A stretch of DNA of 49,335 nt from a virus. The notes under the pieces are model-generated. The model was not told where the DNA came from. It made no database searches and saw only the letters and a list, made by a program, of their open reading frames with translations. Every line of letters begins with the position of its first letter. The stretch's first letter is position 1. Position numbers and translations under genes: made by a program. Positions 1-6,427 of the stretch are shown here, piece by piece. The stretch covers positions 1-49,335 of IMG/VR virus record IMGVR_UViG_3300004369_000025. One strand, 5' to 3'.

Positions 1-742
1 TTGGACCAAACTGACCATCTGGTGCACCCTTATAGAAACCACGCTCTGCGAGTTCTTCTTGCAGTTTTGTTACTCGCGGGCCAGTGTCACCTGGATCTAG
101 ATCTCCACCATCATCTTTAAAGATTTTTTTCAGTTTGGTAACCACGGAAGTAGCAGGTGCCTTGTCGGGCTTCGCACCTGCCACCGGAGCTGAGATGCCA
201 TTTCTGGACATGTACTCAACCACGGCTGCTGGAGGGTTGTCACCCTCTGTATATCTTAAATGCCATGGTTCTTCTGGCACAACTTCCCAGCTAAAGCCAA
301 ACTTGCGAACATTAGCAATTAGCCAATTAAGACGCTTTGGCTCTCCTGCAGTATGGACATCCACAGCCAAACCGCTATTGTGTTGAGAGGTTCCGGGAGC
401 AGCAAGACTTGCGAGTTTCGGTGACTTTTTATACCACTTCTTGCCTTGAAAAGTCCTAGTGGAATTGCCGTTTGGAACCTGTGTGTAGCGCTGTTTGAAT
501 GCCGTGAGTTGAGAATCAAAACTTCGATACGTGTCTCCAGAGGACGTTGGCTTCAATACAATCTTATCAACCTTTGCTGCCTCGACCATTGCTGCCCAAG
601 CGGCTGCTGCTAGCCAGTGAAGTTTTCCACCACCTACAGCAGGGCGCAGAATGGATTCTGGCAATTTTCCAGGCGCAACACCCTTAAGATCTTTTGGTTG
701 TTTAACCGGAACAATTATATTCCAAGCGACTTTTTTGCTCAT
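1..742 (-). CDS. Endolysin: M15 (VanY-like) D-Ala-D-Ala carboxypeptidase plus peptidoglycan-binding domain, 3' end cut by window
   Basis: The frame starts at ATG (740-742) and stays open to the window edge, so the C-terminus is missing. About 247 residues are visible. Residues ~125-170 carry the M15 zinc-peptidase signature SQHNSGLAVDVH, followed ~45 residues later by EPWHLRY, which supply the His/Asp/His zinc ligands. After a linker, residues ~222-247 (LDPGDTGPRVTKLQEEL, then GFYKGAPDGQFGP) begin a PG_binding_1 fold. The family cleaves cell-wall peptides. It lies downstream of a holin-like gene, so it is inferred to be the lysis enzyme. Codon use is somewhat richer in C/G than the replication genes. 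No CGG codon is seen in the visible part. Confidence 0.9.
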   Translation of the reverse strand, partial: MSKKVAWNIIVPVKQPKDLKGVAPGKLPESILRPAVGGGKLHWLAAAAWAAMVEAAKVDKIVLKPTSSGDTYRSFDSQLTAFKQRYTQVPNGNSTRTFQGKKWYKKSPKLASLAAPGTSQHNSGLAVDVHTAGEPKRLNWLIANVRKFGFSWEVVPEEPWHLRYTEGDNPPAAVVEYMSRNGISAPVAGAKPDKAPATSVVTKLKKIFKDDGGDLDPGDTGPRVTKLQEELAERGFYKGAPDGQFGP

Positions 743-759
743 CCTATACTCCTTATTAT

Positions 760-912
760 TTATTTTTTCTTATTCTTCTTGGCAATTGCTGCCTGAAGAA
801 AAGGCGGAAGCTTTTTCTGAGCTGGCGTCAAACCGTTCTTTTTTGCTGCAGCTTTTTTAGCTGGAGCTTTTTTAGCTGATTTCTTTTTATCCATCTTGCC
901 GTGCATCGCCAT
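760..912 (-). CDS. Small Lys/Ala-rich basic protein (50 aa)
   Basis: This 50-codon frame runs from ATG (910-912) to TAA. It begins MAMHGKMDKKK, continues with AKKA repeats, and ends in a run of Lys and Asn. Its start lies 2 bases after the stop of the preceding small basic gene and the lysis gene follows, so it looks cotranscribed with them. The composition resembles histone-tail-like nucleic-acid-binding peptides, but no family is recognised. A DNA- or RNA-condensing role is only a guess. Confidence 0.6.
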   Translation of the reverse strand: MAMHGKMDKKKSAKKAPAKKAAAKKNGLTPAQKKLPPFLQAAIAKKNKKK

Positions 913-914
913 GA

Positions 915-1031
915 TTAGTATTTATCCTTTTTCTTTGTTGAAGTTTTCTTGCTTGACTTTTTCTTAGCTGGCTTCATTTTTTTATCAGCCATCATTTTTC
1001 CGTTAGGCATCTTGTGCATTCCGTGTTTCAT
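915..1031 (-). CDS. Small Lys-rich basic protein (38 aa)
   Basis: This 38-codon frame starts at ATG (1029-1031) behind a GGAG ribosome site that overlaps the end of the holin-like gene, and stops at TAA (915-917). The protein begins MKHGMHKMPNGKMM and ends in Lys/Ser/Thr repeats. The spacing (1 base after the upstream gene, 2 bases before the next) indicates an operon. No family is recognised. The similar composition of its neighbour suggests a related pair of basic peptides. Confidence 0.6.
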   Translation of the reverse strand: MKHGMHKMPNGKMMADKKMKPAKKKSSKKTSTKKKDKY

Positions 1032-1032
1032 T

Positions 1033-1254
1033 TTAGTTCTCCTTTTTTTTCATATGCCAATCAATATGACCATCTAGAGATTGATCTACGTGATCTATTT
1101 TATGGTGTAAGTTAATTATATCATCTTTTACATTAACGAGCAAAGTTGCAACTACGTTATGATCATCTTTATTTTCTCTTCTACCCTTTTGAACTAGAGC
1201 AACTATTATTGCACCTATGGTAGTTATTGCAGCAATTAAAATTCCTTCAATCAT
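1033..1254 (-). CDS. Holin-like small membrane protein (73 aa)
   Basis: ATG (1252-1254) follows a very strong GGGGGAGG ribosome site. Residues 3-22 (GILIAAITTIGAIIVALVQ) form one membrane segment. A charged C-terminal tail of ~50 residues ends in KKKEN. This single-spanning N-terminal topology with a hydrophilic tail matches several phage holin and DUF2746-type proteins. Its position two small genes before the endolysin supports a lysis role. Function is inferred from topology and context; no catalytic motif is expected in a holin. Confidence 0.65.
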   Translation of the reverse strand: MIEGILIAAITTIGAIIVALVQKGRRENKDDHNVVATLLVNVKDDIINLHHKIDHVDQSLDGHIDWHMKKKEN

Positions 1255-1291
1255 AACGCCTCCCCCTTTTTTTAGACTAAGCTTTGTATTT

Positions 1292-1574
1292 TTACCATTT
1301 AACTTTATCAGCCCAATAGGCTGCGCTTAGCTTTCCCTTAGCAATGTTACTTGCATGACGCGCCTTAAAAGAACGACGACGTGCTGCGTAAGATTTTGAC
1401 TCACCAGATTTTTTCGGTGACCCTGAAACACCCTGTTGACCGAAGCGAATTGTTTTTACTTTACTTCCAGACTTAGCCACAACTATGTGAGACTTTTTTG
1501 GATGACTTGGAGTCCTTTTTGGCTTATTGAAGCCAGATACTCCGAGCTCTTTTTAATCTAGGATCTTTAGTCAT
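1292..1574 (-). CDS. DUF6321-like small phage protein, two frames joined by +1 shift at CGG
   Basis: The zero frame starts at ATG (1572-1574), sharing one base with the upstream stop (TAATG). It reads MTKDPRLKRA, then hits CGG and would end at 16 aa. Skipping the C gives GVSGFNKPKRTP and continues through VKTIRFGQQGVSG and SFKARHASNIAKGK to SAAYWADKVKW, 93 aa in all. The joined protein matches a small phage family I recall as DUF6321, whose members begin with a conserved PRLKRAGVSGFNKPKRTP stretch; the family name is from memory. Function is unknown. An annotation without the shift would start at an internal GTG and lose a third of the protein. Confidence 0.8.
1541..1544 (-). other. +1 recoding site CGGA, codon 11 of the DUF6321-like gene
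   Basis: The local minus-strand sequence is AGA GCT C GGA GTA. Zero-frame CGG at 1542-1544 follows an Ala codon. Shifted reading of GGA restores the conserved A-G-V-S-G-F stretch. This is the only site near the start (codon 11). Confidence 0.75.
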
Positions 1575-1699
1575 TACTTCTTTTTCCTCTTAGACTTACT
1601 TGACTTTGCTTTTTTTCTTTTATTTATTTCAATTCCAAATAAAGAATTATTAGTTCCCATTCTTGGACCGCTAATGTATATACTATTTTTTATCGCCAT
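1574..1699 (-). CDS. Small basic protein (41 aa), unknown
   Basis: The frame runs from ATG (1697-1699) to TAA (1574-1576). It begins MAIKNSIYISGPRMGTNN and has a strongly basic tail (KSKRKKK). It overlaps the 29-aa gene upstream by 17 bases and shares one base with the ATG of the DUF6321-like gene, a spacing typical of translational coupling. No family is recognised. Confidence 0.5.
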   Translation of the reverse strand: MAIKNSIYISGPRMGTNNSLFGIEINKRKKAKSSKSKRKKK

Positions 1700-1772
1700 T
1701 ATTTTTTCTATTTTCCATTGAGTCGAGTATATCAAATACGTAAAACCATATTTTCCATAAAAAGCTTAACAT
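1683..1772 (-). CDS. Very small putative membrane protein (29 aa)
   Basis: ATG (1770-1772) directly follows the TAA of the upstream gene. The frame encodes MLSFLWKIWFYVFDILDSMENRK and stops after NNGDKK. The first 16 residues are hydrophobic and aromatic and could form a membrane helix. Support comes only from packing (adjacent start, overlap with the next gene). It could be a spurious short frame. Confidence 0.35.
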   Translation of the reverse strand: MLSFLWKIWFYVFDILDSMENRKNNGDKK

Positions 1773-1883
1773 TTAATTTTCCTTTTTTAGATTAAAAGAT
1801 TTTTGTTTATACTTAAACTCATCATTTATCTTTACTGGCTTTTTGCCATCTTTATAGATTTTTCTATACTTAGCTAAAGACAT
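1773..1883 (-). CDS. Small basic protein (36 aa), unknown
   Basis: ATG (1881-1883) lies ~10 bases after AGG/AAAGG-like ribosome-site sequence, and TAA is at 1773-1775. The protein reads MSLAKYRKIYKDGKKPVK and ends FNLKKEN. It is the first gene after the terminator at 1925-1970, so it may begin a new transcript through the small basic genes. No family is recognised. Confidence 0.5.
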   Translation of the reverse strand: MSLAKYRKIYKDGKKPVKINDEFKYKQKSFNLKKEN

Positions 1884-1924
1884 AACCATTAACCTAAACC
1901 TTTATAGACTTATCAAATATAGTA

Positions 1925-1970
1925 AACTAAAAAACGGTATTTCCATACTCTAAGTATGAAAATACCGCGT
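1925..1970 (-). terminator. Intrinsic terminator after the 103-aa gene
   Basis: Positions 1934-1949 pair with 1953-1970 (ACGGTATTT/AAATACCG and CATACT/AGTATG, 3-base loop). In minus-strand sense the hairpin is followed by six Ts. It lies 15 bases below the stop of the gene at 1985-2296. Confidence 0.8.
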
Positions 1971-1984
1971 TTTAGTAAAAGATA

Positions 1985-2296
1985 TTATTGTTTTGGTTTT
2001 GTTTGCTTTTTTGCTGGAGTTTTTTTAACTGCGTTAGGATCTTTTGGTTTTGTTTGCTTTTTTGTGCTTGATGCAGACCTCACCGCTTGACCAGTTGCAG
2101 CCTTTTTAATTTCACTTTTTGCTTCAGAAACTTCTGAAGAAATTTCCCTAATCGCTTCATCTACCTCAGAAGCTACAACTGTAGCTTTCTTTTCCCAGGC
2201 AGCCAAGTGATCATCTACTTTTTTGTCAAGAGCAGCGGTTCCTACTTTAATACCTTTTGCTCTTTTGAATAGTTTTTGAATTATTTTTTTAAACAT
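1985..2296 (-). CDS. Helical, Lys/Pro-tailed small protein (103 aa), unknown
   Basis: The protein starts MFKKIIQKLFKRAKG, an amphipathic basic helix. A predicted coiled coil of ~50 residues follows (VDDHLAAWEKKATVVASEVDE, then EISSEVSEAKSEIKKA). It ends in a repetitive tail with two copies of KKQTKPK separated by DPNAVKKTPA. It has its own promoter-like sequence (2345-2372) and terminator, so it appears to be a single-gene transcript, possibly highly expressed. No family is recognised. Basic-coil-basic architecture would fit a nucleoid- or membrane-associated protein, but that is speculation. Confidence 0.6.
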   Translation of the reverse strand: MFKKIIQKLFKRAKGIKVGTAALDKKVDDHLAAWEKKATVVASEVDEAIREISSEVSEAKSEIKKAATGQAVRSASSTKKQTKPKDPNAVKKTPAKKQTKPKQ

Positions 2297-2344
2297 TTTT
2301 TTACCTTACCTAACTTTTTAGTTATTTATTTGGCTTTGTATAAG

Positions 2345-2372
2345 TATATATAGTAACAGCATGCGCTGTCAA
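2345..2372 (-). promoter_or_regulatory. Sigma-70-type promoter for the 103-aa gene
   Basis: The minus strand reads TTGACA (2372-2367), a 16-base spacer, then TATATA (2350-2345), about 50 bases before the ATG at 2296. The -35 is a perfect consensus. The spacer contains a near-palindrome (AGCGCATGCT) that could be an operator. Confidence 0.6.
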
Positions 2373-2378
2373 ATAATG

Positions 2379-2699
2379 TTATTTATTTTGTTGAGATTCT
2401 TTAATTAAAGTATATCTGTCACTAGTTTCCTTTGAAACTACCGCAAATGCATAAGCTGCTGCTTCTTGAACGGCATGCTGAAGCGCTTCTTTATCATCTA
2501 GGGATACTCCATTAAGTGGTAAAGTTATACCAGCATACACGTCAATATTTTCAAAGTTTCCAATATTAATTTTTCTATTTACACCACATATGAATATTGG
2601 TGAACTAGAAAATGAGATCTCTGCAGCGTTTAAAGTAACTGCTTGATCAATGGGGGAATCGGTTGACTGCTCAAGGGCAGTTTTATTTATCTTAGGCAT
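2379..2699 (-). CDS. Conserved-looking phage protein of unknown function (106 aa)
   Basis: The start ATG overlaps the last codons of the kinase gene (HA-stop) by 8 bases. The protein reads MPKINKTALEQSTDSP and contains IFICGVNRKINIGNFENIDVYAGITLP, suggesting a beta-rich core, followed by helix (EALQHAVQEAAAYAFAVVSKE). No motif identifies it. It may be a small nucleic-acid-binding or accessory protein of the kinase/RNase H cluster. The function is not known. Confidence 0.6.
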   Translation of the reverse strand: MPKINKTALEQSTDSPIDQAVTLNAAEISFSSSPIFICGVNRKINIGNFENIDVYAGITLPLNGVSLDDKEALQHAVQEAAAYAFAVVSKETSDRYTLIKESQQNK

Positions 2700-3498
2700 G
2701 GTTCTCCTGTAGGAATCCTAGGGTTTTTAGTGTTTTATTTGCTTGCTCTTCTATGGATAGGTTATCAGTATCTACTATAAAAGATGCGATATTTTTAACT
2801 ATATCAAGTTCATTTTCCGTTTTGTGAGAACTTTGCTCTGATGTAGAAATTGCGCCATCTCTTTTCATTAGTCTTTCATTAAGAACTTCCTGACTTGCAT
2901 CAAAGTATACCACAAATCCATTAGGTAGTTTGAGTATTGACTTGGCTTCATTTTCCAACCTAACATCTGATATTAGAACTATAAATGGAATTTCGTCTTC
3001 ATCCTCCTCTAGGGACCTTATGTATGACTTGTATAAGCTAACAGACTTTTTTATCGCCCAGTGACAAAAGCATTCAGGATATTCTTTCCTACATATATCA
3101 CCAGCTTTTTGAAGAAAAGATCTTTGCTTGCTAGCAGTTGGGTCTAATGGAAGATTGTAAATTTGATTTACCTTTGTAACGAAGTCGTTGTATTCAGGTA
3201 TAGTGCCCAACGCATTGTTTCCGTAAAGCTCATACAGGGTTTGGTGTATTGCATATTTTTTTCTAGACTCTTCGTTAAGCCCTCTAATATTAACCTTAGA
3301 GGATAACATTTCATATAGCGGCAGCGCATAAAATATGTGATCCCATAGTGCTCCGTGCTTTGTCGTAGCGAACGAACCCTTTGGAACTATGGACTCTGCA
3401 ACGGAGGTTTTTCCACTGCCAGCTTTACCTGCTAGCCCTATAATTATTGGTTGTTGATTATAAATTTTTCTATTCATACCATTTATTATATCACTCAT
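2692..3498 (-). CDS. P-loop deoxynucleotide/nucleoside monophosphate kinase-like protein
   Basis: I place the start at ATG 3496-3498 (MSDIINGMNRK), which overlaps the RNase H stop as ATGAGTGA. A longer frame reaches 3543 but would overlap more. A Walker A loop GLAGKAGSGKTS lies at residues ~22-33. Later come FIVLISDVRLENEAK (Walker B/DxR-like) and NERLMKRDGA, a lid-like stretch. The ~268-aa size and order fit phage dNMP kinases (T4 gp1-like), which phosphorylate dNMPs for DNA synthesis. Phosphate acceptor specificity cannot be read from the sequence. Confidence 0.75.
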   Translation of the reverse strand: MSDIINGMNRKIYNQQPIIIGLAGKAGSGKTSVAESIVPKGSFATTKHGALWDHIFYALPLYEMLSSKVNIRGLNEESRKKYAIHQTLYELYGNNALGTIPEYNDFVTKVNQIYNLPLDPTASKQRSFLQKAGDICRKEYPECFCHWAIKKSVSLYKSYIRSLEEDEDEIPFIVLISDVRLENEAKSILKLPNGFVVYFDASQEVLNERLMKRDGAISTSEQSSHKTENELDIVKNIASFIVDTDNLSIEEQANKTLKTLGFLQENHA

Positions 3499-3925
3499 TC
3501 TGTGGGCTTTGCGTTCTTTTTTCCAGGGCATCGAGAAATTCATTGGCTAAAAAATCGGGCTCCCATACAATATTTCTTGGTACTTGAACTATTCTAAATT
3601 TATATTCTTGAGATATATCTTCAATAGTCATAAGAAGTGGTAGTAAAGTTTTGTTTCTACACTTCCACTTTTTATTAATATGATTGGCAACTACAGCTGA
3701 ATCAGTGTATATAATTGGGTTTACAAAATCAGACATGCTACATATCAATAAAGCAGCTATGACTGCTTCGTACTCTGCTTCATTATTGGTTCTGGCACCA
3801 AGTCCCCTAGCAAACTGTGCTACCTGCTTTTTATTTTTATAGACGACTGTAGCGCATGCTGCTTCGCCTAGTTTTTTTTGCCCTTGACCCCTTGAGGCTC
3901 CATCGCAAAAAACTTCTATATGCAT
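3491..3925 (-). CDS. rnhA: RNase H type 1
   Basis: This 144-aa protein has the RNase HI active-site order: D in FCDGAS (residue ~8), E in NNEAEYEA (~50), D in YTDSA (~74), and a last acidic residue in PDFLANEFL (~128). It would cut RNA in RNA-DNA hybrids, for example primer removal after synthesis by the phage primase. It overlaps the kinase gene by 8 bases and follows the upstream gene after one base, so the three are likely co-translated. Confidence 0.85.
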   Translation of the reverse strand: MHIEVFCDGASRGQGQKKLGEAACATVVYKNKKQVAQFARGLGARTNNEAEYEAVIAALLICSMSDFVNPIIYTDSAVVANHINKKWKCRNKTLLPLLMTIEDISQEYKFRIVQVPRNIVWEPDFLANEFLDALEKRTQSPQNE

Positions 3926-3926
3926 G

Positions 3927-4139
3927 TTATACGTCTACTCCAGTATCTATGCTTCTTGCTTTCGCAATGCTTAGTATGCTTTTCTCCTGCTTTGAAGTAC
4001 TTACTTGAATTGTGCTAAAAAGTAAATAATTTTTAGACTTACGTCTAACTTGAGTTGGAAAATCTAACTGTTGTCTTGGCGCAGAATAAAACTCTTCTGG
4101 AGAATTAACACTCTTATAATGTCCTATAAATTTTGTCAT
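3927..4139 (-). CDS. Small protein of unknown function (70 aa)
   Basis: It starts MTKFIGHYKSVNSPEEFYSAPRQ and ends SIDTGVDV. It is packed one base from both neighbours (171-aa gene upstream, RNase H downstream). No motif or membrane segment is seen. Support comes from operon packing and good codon use. Function is unknown. Confidence 0.6.
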   Translation of the reverse strand: MTKFIGHYKSVNSPEEFYSAPRQQLDFPTQVRRKSKNYLLFSTIQVSTSKQEKSILSIAKARSIDTGVDV

Positions 4140-4140
4140 A

Positions 4141-4656
4141 TTAAAAATTTTGAAAATCCTTATCTGAATAGAATCCTTTTTCTTCTCTTGCAGATGCGAT
4201 CTGCATAGACTGCATTTTGTCCATCAACTTCCTAGCTGACTCTGAGGCTATTCTAGAAGAGGCTTCCATGGACTCGGCTAGATGCACTAGAGATTCAGCT
4301 ATAACAAGGGCTTGATATTCATCCTCTGCTGCGAGCATAGCTGCAGCTTCTCGCTCTGCTTCATTTTTTCCTATTCTATTCTTCTTGTATATAGATTTAT
4401 ATCTACCCTCAGTAAGCTTGTAATGAGCTCTTGTCATACCGGCGAATCTAGCTGCTCTTCCGTAGGCATTGGAAGTCTTAGCTACAAGGTTTGCCATGTC
4501 GTGAACCGTTAAATCTATATTATTAACTTCCGGTATTTCCACAAAATACTTCGAATAATTTTCACCAACACCATAGGCGTTAACGACCTCTTTTATTTGT
4601 GGTTCCAAAAAAGAACCTAGTAGTTGGTTTAGCTTATTTAAGTTTTCATTATTCAT
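4141..4656 (-). CDS. Helical protein, possible UvsY-type recombination mediator (171 aa)
   Basis: The protein is almost entirely helical. Residues 60-170 contain RAHYKLTEGRYKSIYKKN, EAEREAAAMLAAEDEYQAL, HLAESMEASSRIASESARKL and MDKMQSMQ. That pattern (basic Tyr-rich helix, acidic helix, then a helix for side-chain packing with AS..AR) resembles phage UvsY or single-strand-annealing accessory proteins, but the resemblance is weak. It lies directly after the sigma factor gene. The UvsY idea is inference only; no recombinase gene is visible in the window. Confidence 0.5.
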   Translation of the reverse strand: MNNENLNKLNQLLGSFLEPQIKEVVNAYGVGENYSKYFVEIPEVNNIDLTVHDMANLVAKTSNAYGRAARFAGMTRAHYKLTEGRYKSIYKKNRIGKNEAEREAAAMLAAEDEYQALVIAESLVHLAESMEASSRIASESARKLMDKMQSMQIASAREEKGFYSDKDFQNF

Positions 4657-4662
4657 TTTGTT

Positions 4663-5521
4663 TTATTCTTTCTTTTTTTTTGCATACCTAAATAAATCTT
4701 CTAATTGAGATGTTTTTATTATATCAACTAACTTGTCTCTAATTTTGCCTAAATGTTCTCTTACAGTATTTGGATGTTCAGTTATTTTAGTGGCTATTTC
4801 TGATGACCTTTTTCCATCTACGTACCTCCATTTTAGCAGCTGTCTCTCTTGAATGGAAAGTTGGTCAAAAGGTTGTGCAGCTGTTTTTCCCATAACCCAT
4901 AATTCATCAATCTGTTCAACAGCTAATATGGCATCCATATCTACCTCTATCGGATCAGCCCTAAAGCCTACTTGCTTTTCCTCTTCGTCTCCATCGTAGC
5001 TTTCGTCTGATATTAGTGGAAATGTTTTTCTACCTAATTGATCTAATAGGAATGTGTCTACATTCTTTTTAAGTAGGTAAAAATAATAACTATACAAAAA
5101 GGCGCTAAATGGAATGGGTCCTTTTTCAGAATCCTTTCTTTGATATCTTGTAACGCACTGAAGAAAGGTCAAATCTACGGTCTGCCTAATGTCCTCTTCT
5201 GTTCCATACCTTGTCGACATATAGAGTATCCCCCTCATTACCTCGTTAACAACCTTTGCAGTTGGTGGGCTAAGTTTATTCCTAACCAAAGCCGCCCTTG
5301 CGTAGTTATCCTTAACGAAAAGGGCAATAAACCTTCTTATGTCGTAGTCATTTAAATTATACTTTCCGATGATATAACATTGTTGTATATTTTGTCAAAA
5401 AGTTATTAAATACTTTTAATAACTCTCTTTGCGCTTTTGTATCATCCTTTTTTGCTAGAGCAATTAATGCTTGCATTTCATGCTCTTCCAAGGTGTAATA
5501 CTGTTCTTTGTACGCTGCCAT
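4663..5521 (-). CDS. Divergent sigma-70-family factor (285 aa), two frames joined by +1 shift at CGG
   Basis: The zero frame begins at ATG 5519-5521, touching the TAA of the nuclease gene. It reads MAAYKEQYYTLEEHEMQALIA for 51 codons, then meets CGG and ends after 54 aa (CGG AAA GTA TAA). Skipping the C gives GKYNLNDYDIRRFIALF and an open frame to 4663. The joined protein has sigma order: a helical N-terminus, a region-2-like stretch (YGTEEDIRQTVDLTFL, then IPFSAFLYSYYFYLLKK) and a region-4 helix-turn-helix (FDQLSIQERQLLKWRYVDG, then KITEHPNTVREHLGKI). It probably redirects host RNA polymerase, perhaps to late genes. Without the shift, only a TTG-started fragment would be annotated. Confidence 0.8.
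5365..5368 (-). other. +1 recoding site CGGA, codon 52 of the sigma-factor gene
   Basis: The local sequence is TAT CAT C GGA AAG. Zero-frame CGG at 5366-5368 follows a His codon, and the zero frame terminates two codons later. Reading GGA continues the sigma-like protein. The arrangement parallels prfB, where a shift early in the gene gates a regulator. Confidence 0.75.
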
Positions 5522-6089
5522 TTATTTACCTTCCCATTTGTATAATATGCTAGAATATTCATCTCTTATATCTTCATAATAAATAACATTTGGAACTTGT
5601 AAATCTACAACAAATTGTTTTGCCTCATTTGAATACTTACTAATTACCATAGTTAATCTACTAAACTCATCAGGATAATACCTTTTGAATCTTTTTATTT
5701 TTATTTTACTTTTATCGTCTAAGTAGCCTTTTATTTCAATCCAGTCTTCTGTTTTTTTAAAATAAAAATCTGGGGTATATCCTTTTGTTCCTCTTTTAAT
5801 TGGAAAAGTAAATACCTTTGGCTCAAATTCAAAGTCTATTTCATATGCGTTACATAACCTGGCAAAATTTGCTTCCCAATTTGATCGAAGATTTAAACCA
5901 AGATCTTCCCTGTAGCCGGTCTTCGTATATCTATACGCACTACCTCGGCCGCCCTTTTTCTGTAACCGAATCATCTTTGTCTTTTGGGTTACTTTTGTAT
6001 TTAGATTTTATCTTTTTAAAATTTGGGTGTTTTAAGCAGAAAGATTTTTCGAAAAAAAACCTTTCCGGCTTGACATGATCTATCTCCAT
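5522..6089 (-). CDS. PD-(D/E)XK endonuclease (188 aa), two frames joined by +1 shift at CGG
   Basis: The start is ATG 6087-6089 behind AAAGGATATACC, with a promoter at 6146-6174. The zero frame reads MEIDHVKPERFFFEKSFCLK to EKG, then CGG, and stops after 49 aa. Skipping C gives G-R-G-S-A-Y-R-Y and continues. The core has E (NWEANFARLC), PDFYF and WIEIKGY, the PD-(D/E)XK catalytic triad with the final ExK. This is typical of phage endonucleases or junction-cutting enzymes that recycle or process DNA. A false start (ATG ATT CGG) in the second frame would hide the real N-terminus. Confidence 0.75.
5948..5951 (-). other. +1 recoding site CGGC, codon 47 of the PD-(D/E)XK nuclease gene
   Basis: The local sequence is AAA GGG C GGC CGA. 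Zero-frame CGG at 5949-5951 follows a Gly codon, and the zero frame ends at TAG 5940-5942. Shifted reading gives Gly-Arg-Gly-Ser and enters the nuclease domain. Confidence 0.75.
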
Positions 6090-6099
6090 GGTATATCCT

Positions 6100-6126
6100 T
6101 TATCTTATGTTAGTTGAAGGATCCAT
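6100..6126 (-). promoter_or_regulatory. Possible leader peptide ORF (8 codons) before the nuclease gene
   Basis: An AGGAG ribosome site precedes ATG (6124-6126) of the frame MDPSTNIR-stop. The stop lies 10 bases before the ATG of the nuclease gene and just before that gene's own AAAGGAT site. It could be an upstream ORF controlling the next gene, or chance. Confidence 0.35.
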
Positions 6127-6145
6127 TGGATTCTCCTGCTGATAT

Positions 6146-6174
6146 ATTATATATTATATTTTAATCAATTTCAA
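6146..6174 (-). promoter_or_regulatory. Sigma-70-type promoter driving nuclease and sigma-factor genes
   Basis: The minus strand reads TTGAAA (6174-6169), a 17-base spacer, and TATAAT (6151-6146), 57 bases upstream of the nuclease ATG. The -10 and spacing are ideal. On the other strand TTGGAT (6126-6131) with TATATT (6150-6155) could serve the divergent plus-strand gene. Confidence 0.65.
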
Positions 6175-6202
6175 CTTAACCACGAAAGAATAGGTAAAAA
6201 TA

Positions 6203-6376
6203 ATGACAACGCTCAATATGCTAGTCAATAGCTTTGTAGTAGATATGCAGAGCTCAGCAGTAAAGACATTGGAGTCTTTGGGTTACACTACAGACGAAGC
6301 GATTAAGGTAGTGATTGACAGTGACCGTAAGGTTGACCTGGTGCAAGACTCTATTGCATTTCCAGTAAATAACTAA
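6203..6376 (+). CDS. Lone plus-strand small protein (57 aa), unknown
   Basis: This is the only convincing plus-strand gene. It runs from ATG (6203-6205) to TAA (6374-6376), encoding MTTLNMLVNSFVVDMQSSAV through a helical TLESLGYTTDEAIKVVIDS and ending AFPVNN. It has its own terminator hairpin at 6397-6427 and AT-rich promoter-like sequence upstream. Codon use (CTC, ACG, GAC, GTG) is more G/C-rich than its neighbours, which may reflect high expression or separate origin. Opposite orientation and private signals suggest independent regulation. No family is recognised. Confidence 0.65.
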   Translation: MTTLNMLVNSFVVDMQSSAVKTLESLGYTTDEAIKVVIDSDRKVDLVQDSIAFPVNN

Positions 6377-6396
6377 TATTTTTAAACTTTAGAATA

Positions 6397-6427
6397 GAAG
6401 CCAGGGCTTAACGGCCCTGGCTTTTTC
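6397..6427 (+). terminator. Intrinsic terminator of the plus-strand gene
   Basis: AAGCCAGGGC (6399-6408) pairs with GCCCTGGCTT (6414-6423) around a short loop and is followed by T5. The stem overlaps the stop codon of the convergent minus-strand nuclease gene. Confidence 0.85.

Noticed and set aside
5966-5974. ATG ATT CGG as the start of the nuclease gene, which would be an ordinary in-frame CGG
   Set aside because: An upstream ATG with promoter and ribosome site leads into this frame through the CGG at 5949-5951, and the protein reads better from there; the internal ATG lacks a ribosome site.
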